A DNA stretch of 64,000 nt. Origin: Streptomyces sp. A0642 (GTDB lineage: Bacteria; Actinomycetota; Actinomycetes; Streptomycetales; Streptomycetaceae). Position 1 is the first letter of the stretch, and each line of letters starts with the position of its first letter. Below, piece after piece: positions 35,923 through 44,342 of the stretch. The notes under the pieces are model-generated. The model was not told the DNA's origin. It did no database searches and saw only the letters and a program-made list of their open reading frames with translations. A program made the position numbers and the translations under genes. The stretch is from positions 124,001 through 188,000 of the forward strand of contig NZ_SSBL01000006.1 in assembly GCF_004795105.1 (NCBI RefSeq), given 5' to 3'.

Positions 35923-36348
35923 ATGCTCATGCGCACGGACCCGTTCCGGGAACTCGACCGCCTCACCCAGCAGGTCCTCGGCACCGCCGCGCGACCTGCG
36001 GCCATGCCCATGGATGCCTTCCGTGACGGCGACTCGTTCACGGTCGAGCTGGACCTGCCCGGCGTGGAACCGGAATCCATCGACCTCGACGTCGAGCGGA
36101 ACGTGCTGACGGTCAGGGCCGAACGGCATCCGTCCGCCGGCCAGGACGCGGACGTTCTGATCGCGGAACGGCCGACCGGAGTCTTCAGCCGCCAGCTCTT
36201 CCTGGGTGAGACGCTGGACACCGACCGCATAGACGCGGCCTACGAGGCGGGCGTGCTCCGACTGCGGATCCCGGTCGCCGAACAGCCGAAGCCCCGAAAG
36301 ATCGCCATCGGCGGCGACTCCTCCGCGAAGCAGATCAGCGGCAGTTGA
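35923..36348 (+). CDS. Hsp20/alpha-crystallin small heat-shock protein, copy 1
   Basis: A 141-aa ATP-independent holdase. It begins [20 protein letters not shown] and has the alpha-crystallin domain from about 30 to 125 ([38 protein letters not shown] to the conserved [16 protein letters not shown]). Its tail [19 protein letters not shown] includes the I-x-I-like segment used for oligomer assembly. GGGAG is 8 nt before the ATG. A DUF2267 gene follows after 66 bp. The same gene pair recurs in copy 2 at 56.6-57.8 kb. Confidence 0.92.
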   Translation: MLMRTDPFRELDRLTQQVLGTAARPAAMPMDAFRDGDSFTVELDLPGVEPESIDLDVERNVLTVRAERHPSAGQDADVLIAERPTGVFSRQLFLGETLDTDRIDAAYEAGVLRLRIPVAEQPKPRKIAIGGDSSAKQISGS

Positions 36349-36414
36349 CCCGGCTCGCAGGCCGGTACGGGGGCCGTGACCGCGCTCGCGGCCCCCTGGA
36401 CCCCAGGAGGAAGC

Positions 36415-36810
36415 ATGCCGATGCGATGGGACGCATTTCTGGCGGCGGTGCAGGACCGCGGGGCTTACGCCTCGCCCCATGAGGCCGAGCGGGCGGGACG
36501 CGTGGTGCTGGCCCTGCTGGGCGCCCACCTGGTGGGCGACGCCCGGGCAGAGCTCGCCGCGAGGCTGCCCGAAACGTTTTCGCTCGTGCTGCTCAATCCG
36601 CTCCAAGCACACGAGCCGCTCCCGCCCGAGCGGTTCATCCGGGCTACCGCGGCGTGGATCGAGGGGGCCACGGAGCAGACCGCGACGTGGGATGTCAGCG
36701 CGGTGCTCAGCGTGGTGGCGGACTGCGCGGGGGAGGACCTGATGAAGCAGATCCTGCTCCAGCTCCCGCCCGGCTACGACGTGCTCTTCGGACACCCGCA
36801 GCACACCTGA
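36415..36810 (+). CDS. DUF2267 family protein, copy 1
   Basis: A 131-aa protein of unknown function: MRWDAFLAAVQDRGAYASPHEAERAGRVVLALLGAHLVGDARAELAARLPETFSLVLL, the EGATEQTATWDVSAVLSVVADCAGED segment and the ending QILLQLPPGYDVLFGHP, all diagnostic of DUF2267. GGAGGAAGC precedes the ATG. The gene follows hsp20 copy 1 and is probably co-transcribed. Since an hsp20-DUF2267 pairing appears twice in this window, a role linked to protein or envelope stress is a fair inference, no more. Confidence 0.85.
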   Translation: MPMRWDAFLAAVQDRGAYASPHEAERAGRVVLALLGAHLVGDARAELAARLPETFSLVLLNPLQAHEPLPPERFIRATAAWIEGATEQTATWDVSAVLSVVADCAGEDLMKQILLQLPPGYDVLFGHPQHT

Positions 36811-36867
36811 CCCAGGACGACCGCCGGGAGTTCGGGGCAGTCGTCGTGGGCTCCGTGCCGGCGCAAG

Positions 36868-36898
36868 GAGCCCGCCCGGCGAACGGCCGGGCGGGCTC
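36868..36898. terminator. Bidirectional terminator between DUF2267 and cold-shock genes
   Basis: Perfect 13-bp stem (GAGCCCGCCCGGC and its complement) with a 5-nt loop, between convergent genes. Confidence 0.85.
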
Positions 36899-36937
36899 GG
36901 TTCCGGCGAACGCTCGGGGCGGGCTGTGTGACAGGGG

Positions 36938-37141
36938 TCAGGCGGGAGTGATGTTCTCCGCCTGGGGACCCTTGGGGCCCTGGGTGACGTCGAAGTTCAC
37001 CTTCTGGCCTTCCTGGAGCTCACGGAAGCCCTGGGCGGCGATGTTGGAGTAGTGGGCGAAGACGTCGGGTCCGCCGCCGTCCTGCTCGATGAAGCCGAAG
37101 CCCTTTTCCGCGTTGAACCACTTGACGGTTCCGCTGGCCAT
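36938..37141 (-). CDS. Cold-shock protein (CspA family), copy 2
   Basis: A 67-aa cold-shock domain protein with RNP1 KGFGFI and RNP2 DVFAHYS, nearly identical to the copy at 16935. Lys replaces Ala in [20 protein letters not shown]. It acts as an RNA chaperone in the cytoplasm. GGAGGACAGAC precedes the ATG. A stable hairpin lies 26-50 nt upstream in the leader (37167-37191) and another (37235-37258, GCCCATGA arms) further up, so its translation may depend on RNA folding, as in other cold-shock genes. Confidence 0.93.
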   Translation of the reverse strand: MASGTVKWFNAEKGFGFIEQDGGGPDVFAHYSNIAAQGFRELQEGQKVNFDVTQGPKGPQAENITPA

Positions 37142-37166
37142 GTCTGTCCTCCAAGGGGACTCGAAA

Positions 37167-37191
37167 CCGGCCCCGCACCGTGCGGGACCGG
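37167..37191 (-). promoter_or_regulatory. Leader hairpin upstream of cold-shock copy 2
   Basis: An 11-position stem with one mismatch (CCGGCCCCGCA region against TGCGGGACCGG) and a 3-nt loop, ending 26 nt before the start codon. Copy 1 at 16935 has no matching structure. The rest of 37192-37671 contains no gene I can support. Confidence 0.4.
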
Positions 37192-37671
37192 AGGTGATCG
37201 TCCTGGCCCCTGCAAGCCTCTGAACAGCGCGGCCGCCCATGAACGCCTGCTCATGGGCGACGGGTACTGCGGAACCATGACAACTGGGCCCGACGCTAAC
37301 CGGACTCTCCCCGTCACCATGAGAAGGCACAGGTGGGAGCAGGGACGAATCCTCCGTTCGGCGGCGTAGCCCGGTCGTCCGGGTTCGCCCTGGAGGTGTC
37401 CGGACCAGCGCGCGGGGTTGAGTCACAGGTGCCTCAAGGCCCCGTTACTGCCGGGCCGGCTCCTGCACGCCGTGCAACAACGACACCCCGCGGGGACGGC
37501 GGGCAAAGACGGCGTTCCTCAGCGGACCCGGAGCCGCCGGTGGGCCGGACGGGACGCGGGCGGGCACGCCCGCGCCCCCCTCGCTCATGCCGGTCTCGTT
37601 CCGCGGACCGAACAGAGCGGAGGGCACTACGGCCGCCGCCCCAGGGGCCGCGGCGTTCTCCCCCGAGGGCG

Positions 37672-37722
37672 GTGCGTGAACGTTCGTATTCGGTCATCGC
37701 GCCACCGTTTCTCCGCTCGGAG
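37672..37722 (-). pseudogene. Fragment of an SRPBCC gene start (51-bp repeat, copy B)
   Basis: On the minus strand this repeats the leader, ATG and first codons (MTEYERSRT) of the SRPBCC gene at 30394 with 2 mismatches in 51. After SRT the frame turns into Gly/Arg-rich sequence without SRPBCC features, and homology stops abruptly at both ends. It is a stranded gene fragment left by duplication or deletion. Confidence 0.65.
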
Positions 37723-37787
37723 CGGCGGCCCGCTTCCCGCTGGTCGTCGGGAACCGGGCCGCCCGGTGAGGTCGGTGACGCGCCGGG

Positions 37788-39344
37788 TTACGGCGTCCAG
37801 GGCTGGTTCACGGCCCAGCTCACGTCGTTCGCCCAGGAGTTGGCGTTGTCGAAGGGGTTGGTTCCGCCGTTGCTCGCGATGTAGACGGTGTTGTTGTAGT
37901 GGCGGAGGAAGCGGTCGGGGTAGTTGTACGAGGCGAACGAGGTGCCCTGTCCGTTCTTGCCGGCTTGCGGGCAGAAGGTGGCGTCGGCGCGGAAGACGGC
38001 GCTGCCGTCCATGGGCTGGCGGTGGAGCTGGTACGCGGAGTGCCGGAGGAAGTCACCGGGGAAGTTGCGGGACTCGAACGACACACAGGAGGCGTTGGCC
38101 AGGCCGCGTCGCACGATCCACGAGGCATCGTTCTTGTCCAGTGCGGGACTGCCGGAGCCGATGACGGAGGTGACGGCGTCGTCGAGCTGGTGGCGGAGGT
38201 AGCGATCGGTGTAGCCGGGAGTGGTGGCCCGCAGGGAGATGGTGGAGCCGGCGGTCAGGCTGCCGGACGCGACGGGGCTGGGCGCGCCGTAGCCGACGGC
38301 CGTGATGCCGGCCTGTACGGCGTTGTCGGCGGCGTCGCTGGGCAGACCGGCGGTCATGACTCCCTCGAAGAAGCTGCCGATGGAGCCGTTGCTGTTGTCG
38401 CCGCCGGTCCCGAGGACGATGCCGCCTTCCTGATGCATCGGGGAGTAGCCGCTCCGGGTGGGTTCCGGTCCCGCGTAACGGGTGGTCAGGCCACCGCTCT
38501 GGGCGTTTCCGTCTTTGAGCGCGAAGTAGTTCTGCCCGTTGTTCTTCAGCAGGGCGGTCACGAACGGGTTGCCGTTGCCGGTGTTGGCGGAGTTCTTGCT
38601 GTAGCCGGCGTCGGACTGGAAGAGGCCGTTCTCCAGGTCCGCCTGCACCCACGGGCCCGAGCCGCTGCACGGCGAGAACCAGCACTCCGTGCCGAAGTTG
38701 ATCGCGTCCATATGGCCGTTGCCGGTGTCGTAGTTGGTGACCTCGGTGTTGCCGTAGTCGAAGCAGCAGCGGTTGTTCACATGGGTGCCGGACGTGACCA
38801 TGTACATGCCCTCGGGCTGGCCGTTGGTGGCGACGCCGGACGTGGTGTTGTCCCGGTATCCCATCTGTCCCGAGAAGGACAGCCCGTACACCTGGTGGCC
38901 GCCCGCCGTCACCGGCAACGCGTCCGCGGGGACACCGGCATCCTGGCCCCCCGCGCCTCCCGGGCCCTCGATGGTCAGATCGTTGTGCCGCGGCGACTGG
39001 TCGAAGATCACGGTGACGATGCACGTCGTGCCGGCGCAGAAGCTGTCCTGGGCGGCGGCGTTCGCGTAACCCCCGGCCGTCAGCAGCCCGATGTTCGCCG
39101 TACGCCGGTCAGAGGCACGCTGCACCTCGTACAGAGGCCCGCCGTACGAGGAGTACAGCGCTCGCGTACTGCTGTGGGCGGCGACGCACGGGGTGCCGGC
39201 CGCCGCGTAGATATCGCACGGCAGCGAACTGGCCGCCTGCGACGAGGCCGCGGTGCCGACCAGTACGCCGGTCACCAGCAGGAGGACGGAGCCCACCGCG
39301 AGCAGGGCTCTTCGCAGCGGCCGTATCAGTGAGCGAGCCTTCAT
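37788..39344 (-). CDS. Secreted GH54 alpha-L-arabinofuranosidase with CBM42
   Basis: A 518-aa exported enzyme (signal peptide 1 to about 38, cut near SQA-AS). The GH54 domain (about 39-350) starts SLPCDIYAAAGTPCVAAHSSTRALYSSYGGPLYEVQRASD and carries paired Cys, NNRCCFDYGNTEVTNYDTGNGHMDAI, VQADLENGLFQ and VLGTGGDNSNGSIGSFFEGVMTAGLPSD. The last two segments correspond to the catalytic Glu and Asp regions of fungal GH54 as I recall them. The C-terminal 150 residues are an AbfB/CBM42 arabinose-binding beta-trefoil with repeats such as DRYLRHQLDDAV, GDFLRHSAYQL and DRFLRHYNNTVYI. It removes arabinose side chains from arabinan or arabinoxylan. It is divergent from the GH43 gene, with a perfect palindrome 144 bp upstream. 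Confidence 0.92.
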   Translation of the reverse strand: MKARSLIRPLRRALLAVGSVLLLVTGVLVGTAASSQAASSLPCDIYAAAGTPCVAAHSSTRALYSSYGGPLYEVQRASDRRTANIGLLTAGGYANAAAQDSFCAGTTCIVTVIFDQSPRHNDLTIEGPGGAGGQDAGVPADALPVTAGGHQVYGLSFSGQMGYRDNTTSGVATNGQPEGMYMVTSGTHVNNRCCFDYGNTEVTNYDTGNGHMDAINFGTECWFSPCSGSGPWVQADLENGLFQSDAGYSKNSANTGNGNPFVTALLKNNGQNYFALKDGNAQSGGLTTRYAGPEPTRSGYSPMHQEGGIVLGTGGDNSNGSIGSFFEGVMTAGLPSDAADNAVQAGITAVGYGAPSPVASGSLTAGSTISLRATTPGYTDRYLRHQLDDAVTSVIGSGSPALDKNDASWIVRRGLANASCVSFESRNFPGDFLRHSAYQLHRQPMDGSAVFRADATFCPQAGKNGQGTSFASYNYPDRFLRHYNNTVYIASNGGTNPFDNANSWANDVSWAVNQPWTP

Positions 39345-39487
39345 GGGACCTCTTCCGTTGTGGGGGCGTCGCGTTCCTTTGGGGTGCCGATCGCGCCGGA
39401 CAGATGGCGGACGGGCACGATGGCCGGCGAAGCCCGGCCGTGCGGGACCACCACGGAACGCGGGGGAGTCGGCGGTCTGTCCGCACC

Positions 39488-39511
39488 CGGGTTGTTAGCG
39501 CTAACAACCCG
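39488..39511. promoter_or_regulatory. Perfect 24-bp palindrome, probable LacI-family operator
   Basis: Each half reads CGGGTTGTTAGC, centred at 39499/39500, giving the core GTTAGCGCTAAC. It lies 144 bp before the GH54 start in the shared region between two arabinan-degrading genes, so an arabinose- or arabino-oligosaccharide-responsive repressor is the likely ligand. No regulator gene is nearby. Elsewhere in 39345-40246 I see only a second partial site, a TGAGCG/CGCTCA inverted repeat (39644-39657) and no gene. Confidence 0.8.
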
Positions 39512-40005
39512 TCGCGTCGTGGAGCCTCTGTTTCCACCTGCACTCCGCAGGTACCGGAGGCTGAACGGCTTTGACTATGAGGCGACTTGAGGGAGGCGTC
39601 AAGGCATCGCGCAGAGTCCGTCGTAAGTGCCGCCCGTGCAATGTGAGCGTGCGCTCAAACGGCTCCGATCGAGCGATATCCGGACTCGCTCGGAGGGCCC
39701 GGTGCTTGTCATGTCTTCGCCCTTCAGGCCGGCACGCCGCCCCGCACAGTGGCAGCGATCCGCGTGGCATCGTCCATCCGCACGGGACGGGCGCGGGCTG
39801 CTCCACGGGTCACCGAGATGCTTTCAGATGATGCAATGCCGGTCTGACCAGGCAAAACATTCCACACGGCGGCTTCGAAGCATCGTGGCGTGCTGTGACA
39901 CCCACCGCGGCGCAGGTCTGGTTCCAGCCCTGCGAATGCCCGGCGCCTTGGCTGAGCGGGCGATGTTGTCCTTCCTCTTGACATGAGTCGGTGTGCCTCG
40001 CCACG

Positions 40006-40023
40006 CTCGGGAGCGCTAACAAT
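40006..40023. promoter_or_regulatory. Partial copy of the GTTAGCGCTAAC operator before the GH43 gene
   Basis: The right half AGCGCTAACAA is identical to the palindrome at 39488-39511, while the left half (CTCGGG) is degenerate. It lies about 225 bp before the GH43 start and could be a weaker site for the same repressor. Confidence 0.45.
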
Positions 40024-40246
40024 TCCCGCCGCTTCGCCCGTGAGTCGCGTCCCCCCACCTACGCCGCGCCGACCTGGGAGTGCGAGTCCCCTTGCGCCTC
40101 GACCCGTCGTCACCACCTGGACCACCGGATCCGCCTGTCCCGCGCCGCGGCCAGTCGGGGCCGACGCGTCCGGCCTCCTCGGCCGGGGCGTGCCGAAAGC
40201 TGCGCGGTCGTATCCGTTCCACTTCATCCGACGAAGGAGACCTCGC

Positions 40247-41254
40247 ATGTCGAGACGCTTACGAAGGAGCCCGGCCACCCCGACCCGCCGACCGGTGAAC
40301 ACGCTGCTGGTCGCAGCCCTGGTAACCGTCCTGCTCGGCGCACTCGCGCAGTTCCCGGCAGCCGCCGCGGCCACGTACGTCGGCCCCGGGGCCGTCACCG
40401 GTGACACCGGTGTGCACGATCCGTCCATGACCAAGCGGCCCAACGGCGGCTACCTGGTGGCCTACACCGGCGACAACATCGGCCTGAAGACGTCCCCGGA
40501 CCGCACGGCCTTCCGCAACACCGGCTCCGCGTTCCCCGGCGGTGCGCCCTGGACGTACGCCTACACCAACAACGGGCACAGCCTGTGGGCCCCGGACCTC
40601 TCGTACCACAACGGCCAGTACTACATGTACTACGCGGCCTCGACCTTCGGCTCCAACCACTCAGCGATCTTCCTGGCGACCAGCCCCAGCGGTGACCCCG
40701 GCACCTGGACCAACCGCGGCCTGGTCATCTCCTCGCAGAGCACGGACAACTTCAACGCCATCGACCCCAACCTCGTCGTGGACGCCCAGGGCCGCTGGTG
40801 GCTGGACTTCGGATCCTTCTGGTCCGGCATCAAGATGATCGCCCTCAACCCCTCCTCGGGCCTGCGCGCCGACACGGCCATCCGTTCCCTCGCCGGCCGC
40901 AACGGCGGTCCCATAGAGGCGCCGTACATCTTCCACCATGGCACCTACTACTACCAGTACGTGTCGTTCGACTACTGCTGTCAGGGCGCGTCCAGCACCT
41001 ACCGCATCATGGTCGGCCGGTCCACGTCCGTCACCGGCCCCTACACCGACCGCAACGGAGTCGCGCTGACGGCGGGCGGCGGAACCGAGATCCTGGCCGG
41101 CCACGGCAGTGTCCACGGGCCCGGCGGCCAGAGTGTCTTCGCCGACACCGACCACGACATCCTCAACTACCACTACTACGCCGACAACGGCACCCCGCTC
41201 CTGGGCATCAACTGGATCGGTTACGACTCCGCCGGCTGGCCCTACGTCTACTGA
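40247..41254 (+). CDS. Secreted GH43 endo-1,5-alpha-L-arabinanase
   Basis: A 335-aa exported five-bladed propeller enzyme. The signal peptide runs to about 42 (VNTLLVAALVTVLLGALAQFPAAAAA). The three acid residues of GH43 are placed as expected: the base Asp in GVHDPSMTKR (about 58), the pKa-tuning Asp in FNAIDPNLVVD and the acid Glu in GPIEAPYIFHHG (about 225). WAPDLSYHNGQYYMYYAAS is typical of arabinan endo-1,5-arabinosidases. With the GH54 debranching enzyme on the other strand it would degrade arabinan completely. GAAGGAGACC precedes the ATG at 40247; the longer upstream frame has no support. Confidence 0.92.
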   Translation: MSRRLRRSPATPTRRPVNTLLVAALVTVLLGALAQFPAAAAATYVGPGAVTGDTGVHDPSMTKRPNGGYLVAYTGDNIGLKTSPDRTAFRNTGSAFPGGAPWTYAYTNNGHSLWAPDLSYHNGQYYMYYAASTFGSNHSAIFLATSPSGDPGTWTNRGLVISSQSTDNFNAIDPNLVVDAQGRWWLDFGSFWSGIKMIALNPSSGLRADTAIRSLAGRNGGPIEAPYIFHHGTYYYQYVSFDYCCQGASSTYRIMVGRSTSVTGPYTDRNGVALTAGGGTEILAGHGSVHGPGGQSVFADTDHDILNYHYYADNGTPLLGINWIGYDSAGWPYVY

Positions 41255-41276
41255 CCTACGTCTGCTGACCACCCGA

Positions 41277-41315
41277 AGGCGGCCCCTGCCGCCCCCTGGG
41301 CGGCGCGGGCCGCCT
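41277..41315. terminator. Terminator after the GH43 gene
   Basis: Nested inverted repeat (outer arms AGGCGGCCC/GGGCCGCCT, inner GCCGCCC/GGGCGGC), 22 bp after the GH43 stop and in front of the convergent response-regulator gene. Confidence 0.7.
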
Positions 41316-41443
41316 CACGCGGGCCCCTCCCTGACGACCTGCCGGCGCGCCCACGTTCTCGTGGCCTCGGGCAGTGGGCCCGCGGCGGGGCCCGGGAGGG
41401 GCGCGAGCTGATCGGCTACGACCACTGACCTTGCATCGATCAT

Positions 41444-42133
41444 CTACGAGGCGCCCCCGCCTGGGGCGATCAGCCCCGTCTCGTAGGCGAAGACGACGGC
41501 CTGGACGCGGTCGCGCAGGTCCAGCTTCGACAGGATGCGGCCGACGTGGCTCTTGACCGTGGTCGGGCTGAGGAACAGCCGGGAGGCGAGTTCGGCATTA
41601 CTGAGGCCCGTCGCGAGGAGGCGGAGCACCTCGAGCTCGCGTGGGGTCAGGCCGGACAGATCGCGGTGCGGGGCGATGGTCTGCGGTTCGTCGTGAGGGG
41701 CGAAGCGCTCGATCAACCGACGAGTGATCGTGGGCGCGAGGAGAGCGTCGCCGGTCTGCACCAGATGCAAGGCGGAGACCAGATGTTCGGGGGTGACGTC
41801 CTTGAGCAGGAAGCCGCTGGCGCCGGCTGTGAGCGCGGCGTAGACGTAGTGGTCAAGGTCGTATGTGGTGAGGATGATGACCCGCGTTCCGGCCGGGCCG
41901 GCGTTGCCGATGATGCGCCTGGTGGCCTCGATGCCGTCCATCTGCGGCATCCGGATGTCCATGAGGACGACGTCGGGTTGCGTACGGCGCACCGCTGCGA
42001 CAGCCTCGGCCCCGTCGGCGGCCTCGGCCGTCACTTCGATGCCGTCCGCGGCCAGGATCATTTTGAAGCCGGTGCGTACGAGGGCTTGGTCGTCGGCGAT
42101 GACGGCACGCAGCGGTGGCTGGACCTTGTTCAT
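41444..42133 (-). CDS. NarL/LuxR-type response regulator
   Basis: A 229-aa two-component output protein. The receiver domain (about 8-125) starts LRAVIADDQALVRTGFKMIL; the phospho-acceptor Asp is near 57 in DVVLMDIRMPQMDG, with Thr/Lys switch residues in VIILTTYDLDHYV and GFLLKD. The C-terminal LuxR helix-turn-helix is LTPRELEVLRLLATGLSNAELASRLFLSPTTVKSHVGRILSKL. Its ATG overlaps the kinase stop codon (ATGA), so the two are translationally coupled. The divergent ABC exporter is its most probable target. Confidence 0.92.
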   Translation of the reverse strand: MNKVQPPLRAVIADDQALVRTGFKMILAADGIEVTAEAADGAEAVAAVRRTQPDVVLMDIRMPQMDGIEATRRIIGNAGPAGTRVIILTTYDLDHYVYAALTAGASGFLLKDVTPEHLVSALHLVQTGDALLAPTITRRLIERFAPHDEPQTIAPHRDLSGLTPRELEVLRLLATGLSNAELASRLFLSPTTVKSHVGRILSKLDLRDRVQAVVFAYETGLIAPGGGAS

Positions 42134-43428
42134 ACGGTGCTCCGCGGGATGCGGGCGGTGACCCGGTAGCCGCCCGCGTGGGTGAGTCCGGCCGTCAGCT
42201 CGCCCTTGTAGACGGCCAACCGTTCGCGCAGCCCCATGTGGCCCCGGCCATTGTTCTGCGTCGGCGAGGCATCCTTGGTGCCGCCGGTGTCCGTGATCTC
42301 GATCTCCAGATAGGCGTCCGTGTAGCCGATGGCGACGGACGCCTGCGCGCCGCGCGCATGTTTGATCGTGTTGGTCAGTGCCTCCTGCACGACGCGGTAT
42401 GCCGCGAGGTCCAGACCCGGGGGAAGCGGATCCGGCGGGAGCGACACCGCGACACTCACGGGCGTACCGGCGGCGCGCACTCGTGCGGCGAGCGCCTCGA
42501 GTTGTGCGAGCCCGGGCTGGGGCTCCAGGCCGTTGGGCCTCTCGTGGTCCGGGGCGGCCAGCAGGCCCATCACGTGACGGAGTTCGGCCATGGCGGCCCG
42601 ACCGCCCGCCTCGACGGCCAGGAGTGCCTCCTTTGACTGCTCGGGCGCCATGTCCATTACTTTGCGGGCCGCGCCGGCCTGGATCACCATCACGCTCACA
42701 TTGTGGGTGACGACGTCGTGCAGTTCGGCGGCGATGCGGGCACGCTCCTCCTCGACGGCGCGGCGCGTGGCCTCCTCCTGAGCGGCCCGCAGTTCTGTCA
42801 TCCGGTCCCGGCTGGACGCCAGCCGAAGTTGCAGAAGGCGGACGAGGCTGGCCAGCATCCCGGCCACCAGGAGCACGAAGCCCGGGCTGGACCATCCGGG
42901 GAGCACGGGGTCCGCGTTGCGGAACGCGAAACCGGACAGCGCGGCGGCGATCACGAGGACGGCGATCGCCGTTATCCGGAAACGGCTGTATACGACGGCG
43001 CTGTAGGCGCCGATGACACAGGCCAGGACAGTGATCCAGGAGGCGGAGCTGCCGATGGCCAGTGCTGCGCCCAGCACTACCAAGAACAAGGTCAGCGGAT
43101 ACCGGCGCCGGGCTGCCAGCGGCAGCGTCGACAGGACGACCAGGGCCCAAGGCACCGAGGAGGGTTCTTCCTCCACGGGCAACTGACCAGGGTCGGGCGG
43201 CGAGGGTGGGGCCGGGACCCCGGTCCCCACGTCGATCGCAGGGGGGCTGCTGTTCACCGGCCCGTCGCCGGGATAGCGCACCGCCACGACCAGGGCGATG
43301 ACGGTCAGTACGAACGCCAGCACCACATCGGCGCGCACCGCTCGCCGGGACAGCGGAGCGGCCTTCGCCTCCGGGCGTAGCGCGTCGATGAGTTGCCGAT
43401 GCCGGCTAGGTCGGTCGTCCGTCTCCAT
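42130..43428 (-). CDS. Sensor histidine kinase (HisKA_3 type)
   Basis: A 432-aa membrane kinase. Four to six hydrophobic segments fill about 28-190 (VVLAFVLTVIALVVAV, WALVVLSTLPLAA, LTLFLVVLGAALAIG, ITAIAVLVIAAALSGF, GFVLLVAGMLASLVRLL). The dimerisation helix carries the phospho-accepting His near 236 in RARIAAELHDVVTHNVSVMVIQAGAA. The ATPase has VVQEALTNTIKHARGA (N box) and NGRGHMGLRERL (G box). The arrangement, a NarL-partner kinase divergent from a MacB-like ABC exporter, is the common Streptomyces module for sensing membrane-active compounds or antibiotics. The start at 43428 is chosen over 43485 because the extra N terminus is Arg-rich; no strong ribosome site is visible. Confidence 0.9.
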   Translation of the reverse strand: METDDRPSRHRQLIDALRPEAKAAPLSRRAVRADVVLAFVLTVIALVVAVRYPGDGPVNSSPPAIDVGTGVPAPPSPPDPGQLPVEEEPSSVPWALVVLSTLPLAARRRYPLTLFLVVLGAALAIGSSASWITVLACVIGAYSAVVYSRFRITAIAVLVIAAALSGFAFRNADPVLPGWSSPGFVLLVAGMLASLVRLLQLRLASSRDRMTELRAAQEEATRRAVEEERARIAAELHDVVTHNVSVMVIQAGAARKVMDMAPEQSKEALLAVEAGGRAAMAELRHVMGLLAAPDHERPNGLEPQPGLAQLEALAARVRAAGTPVSVAVSLPPDPLPPGLDLAAYRVVQEALTNTIKHARGAQASVAIGYTDAYLEIEITDTGGTKDASPTQNNGRGHMGLRERLAVYKGELTAGLTHAGGYRVTARIPRSTV

Positions 43429-43649
43429 CTGTGCATTGTGCTGCGCTCGCCGCCCGGCCCGCGTCCACCTGTCCGGCCGAGGCATTGCCCTATAGGCCTC
43501 CTACTCAGGGATGACCCCACGGCTGAATCCTCCGCAGGAAGGACCTGATGTTGGTTCCGCGGCCGACGCGCCCCGTACGCGGCCCCCCCTAGGTTCGCAG
43601 GACCGGCAACGGCATGTGCCTCTCGCGACCGCAAGAACGGACAACTCAT

Positions 43650-44342
43650 ATGCATCAAGTGATCGAACTGGAGGGTGCGGCGAAGCGCTACGACAGCGCG
43701 GGTGCGCCTGCGCTCGGACCGCTCACCCTCAGCGTCACCAGGGGTGAGGCCCTTGCCGTGACAGGCCCTTCGGGCAGCGGCAAGTCCACGCTGCTGAACC
43801 TCGTCGCCGGCCTGGACAAGCCGACCGACGGCGCCGTGATCGTTGCCGGCCAACGGATCGACCAGTTGAGCGAGCACGCCCTGGCCAAGTTCCGTCGCGA
43901 GCACATCGGCATGGCCTTCCAGTTCTTCAATCTCCTCGACGACCTCACCGTCACCGACAACATCCAACTCCCGGCCCAGCTGACCGGGAGCAGCCGACGC
44001 GCGGCCGCGGCCCGCGCGGGTGAGCTCATGGAGATGCTGGGCATCCAGAAACACGCCCGCGCCTACCCTGGCCGACTGTCCGGAGGTGAACGCCAGCGAG
44101 TCGGTGTCGCCAGGGCGTTGGTCAACCGGCCCGCGCTGCTCCTCGCCGACGAGCCCACCGGTGCCCTCGACACCGCCTCGGGCCACGCCGTCCGCAACCT
44201 GCTCCTTGATCTGCACCGCGCAGGACAGACGATCGTCCTGGTGACGCACGACCTGTCCCTCGCGGAGGCGTGCGCGAGCCGCACGATCCACCTGAGCGAC
44301 GGCCACCTCGCCCGCGACACGTACGCACAGGCCGTCCGGTGA
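43650..44342 (+). CDS. ABC transporter ATP-binding protein (MacB/LolD type)
   Basis: A 230-aa ATPase with Walker A GPSGSGKST (about 39-47), Q-loop MAFQFFNLLDDLTV, signature LSGGERQRVGVARAL, Walker B LLLADEPTGALD and the switch His in VLVTHD. The short length and DEPTGALD sequence are those of the MacB/LolD/FtsE group that powers extrusion rather than import. Its TGA overlaps the GTG of the permease by four bases, so they form one operon. ATG 43650 is chosen because the upstream 12 codons lack family similarity; the ribosome site is weak. Confidence 0.92.
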   Translation: MHQVIELEGAAKRYDSAGAPALGPLTLSVTRGEALAVTGPSGSGKSTLLNLVAGLDKPTDGAVIVAGQRIDQLSEHALAKFRREHIGMAFQFFNLLDDLTVTDNIQLPAQLTGSSRRAAAARAGELMEMLGIQKHARAYPGRLSGGERQRVGVARALVNRPALLLADEPTGALDTASGHAVRNLLLDLHRAGQTIVLVTHDLSLAEACASRTIHLSDGHLARDTYAQAVR

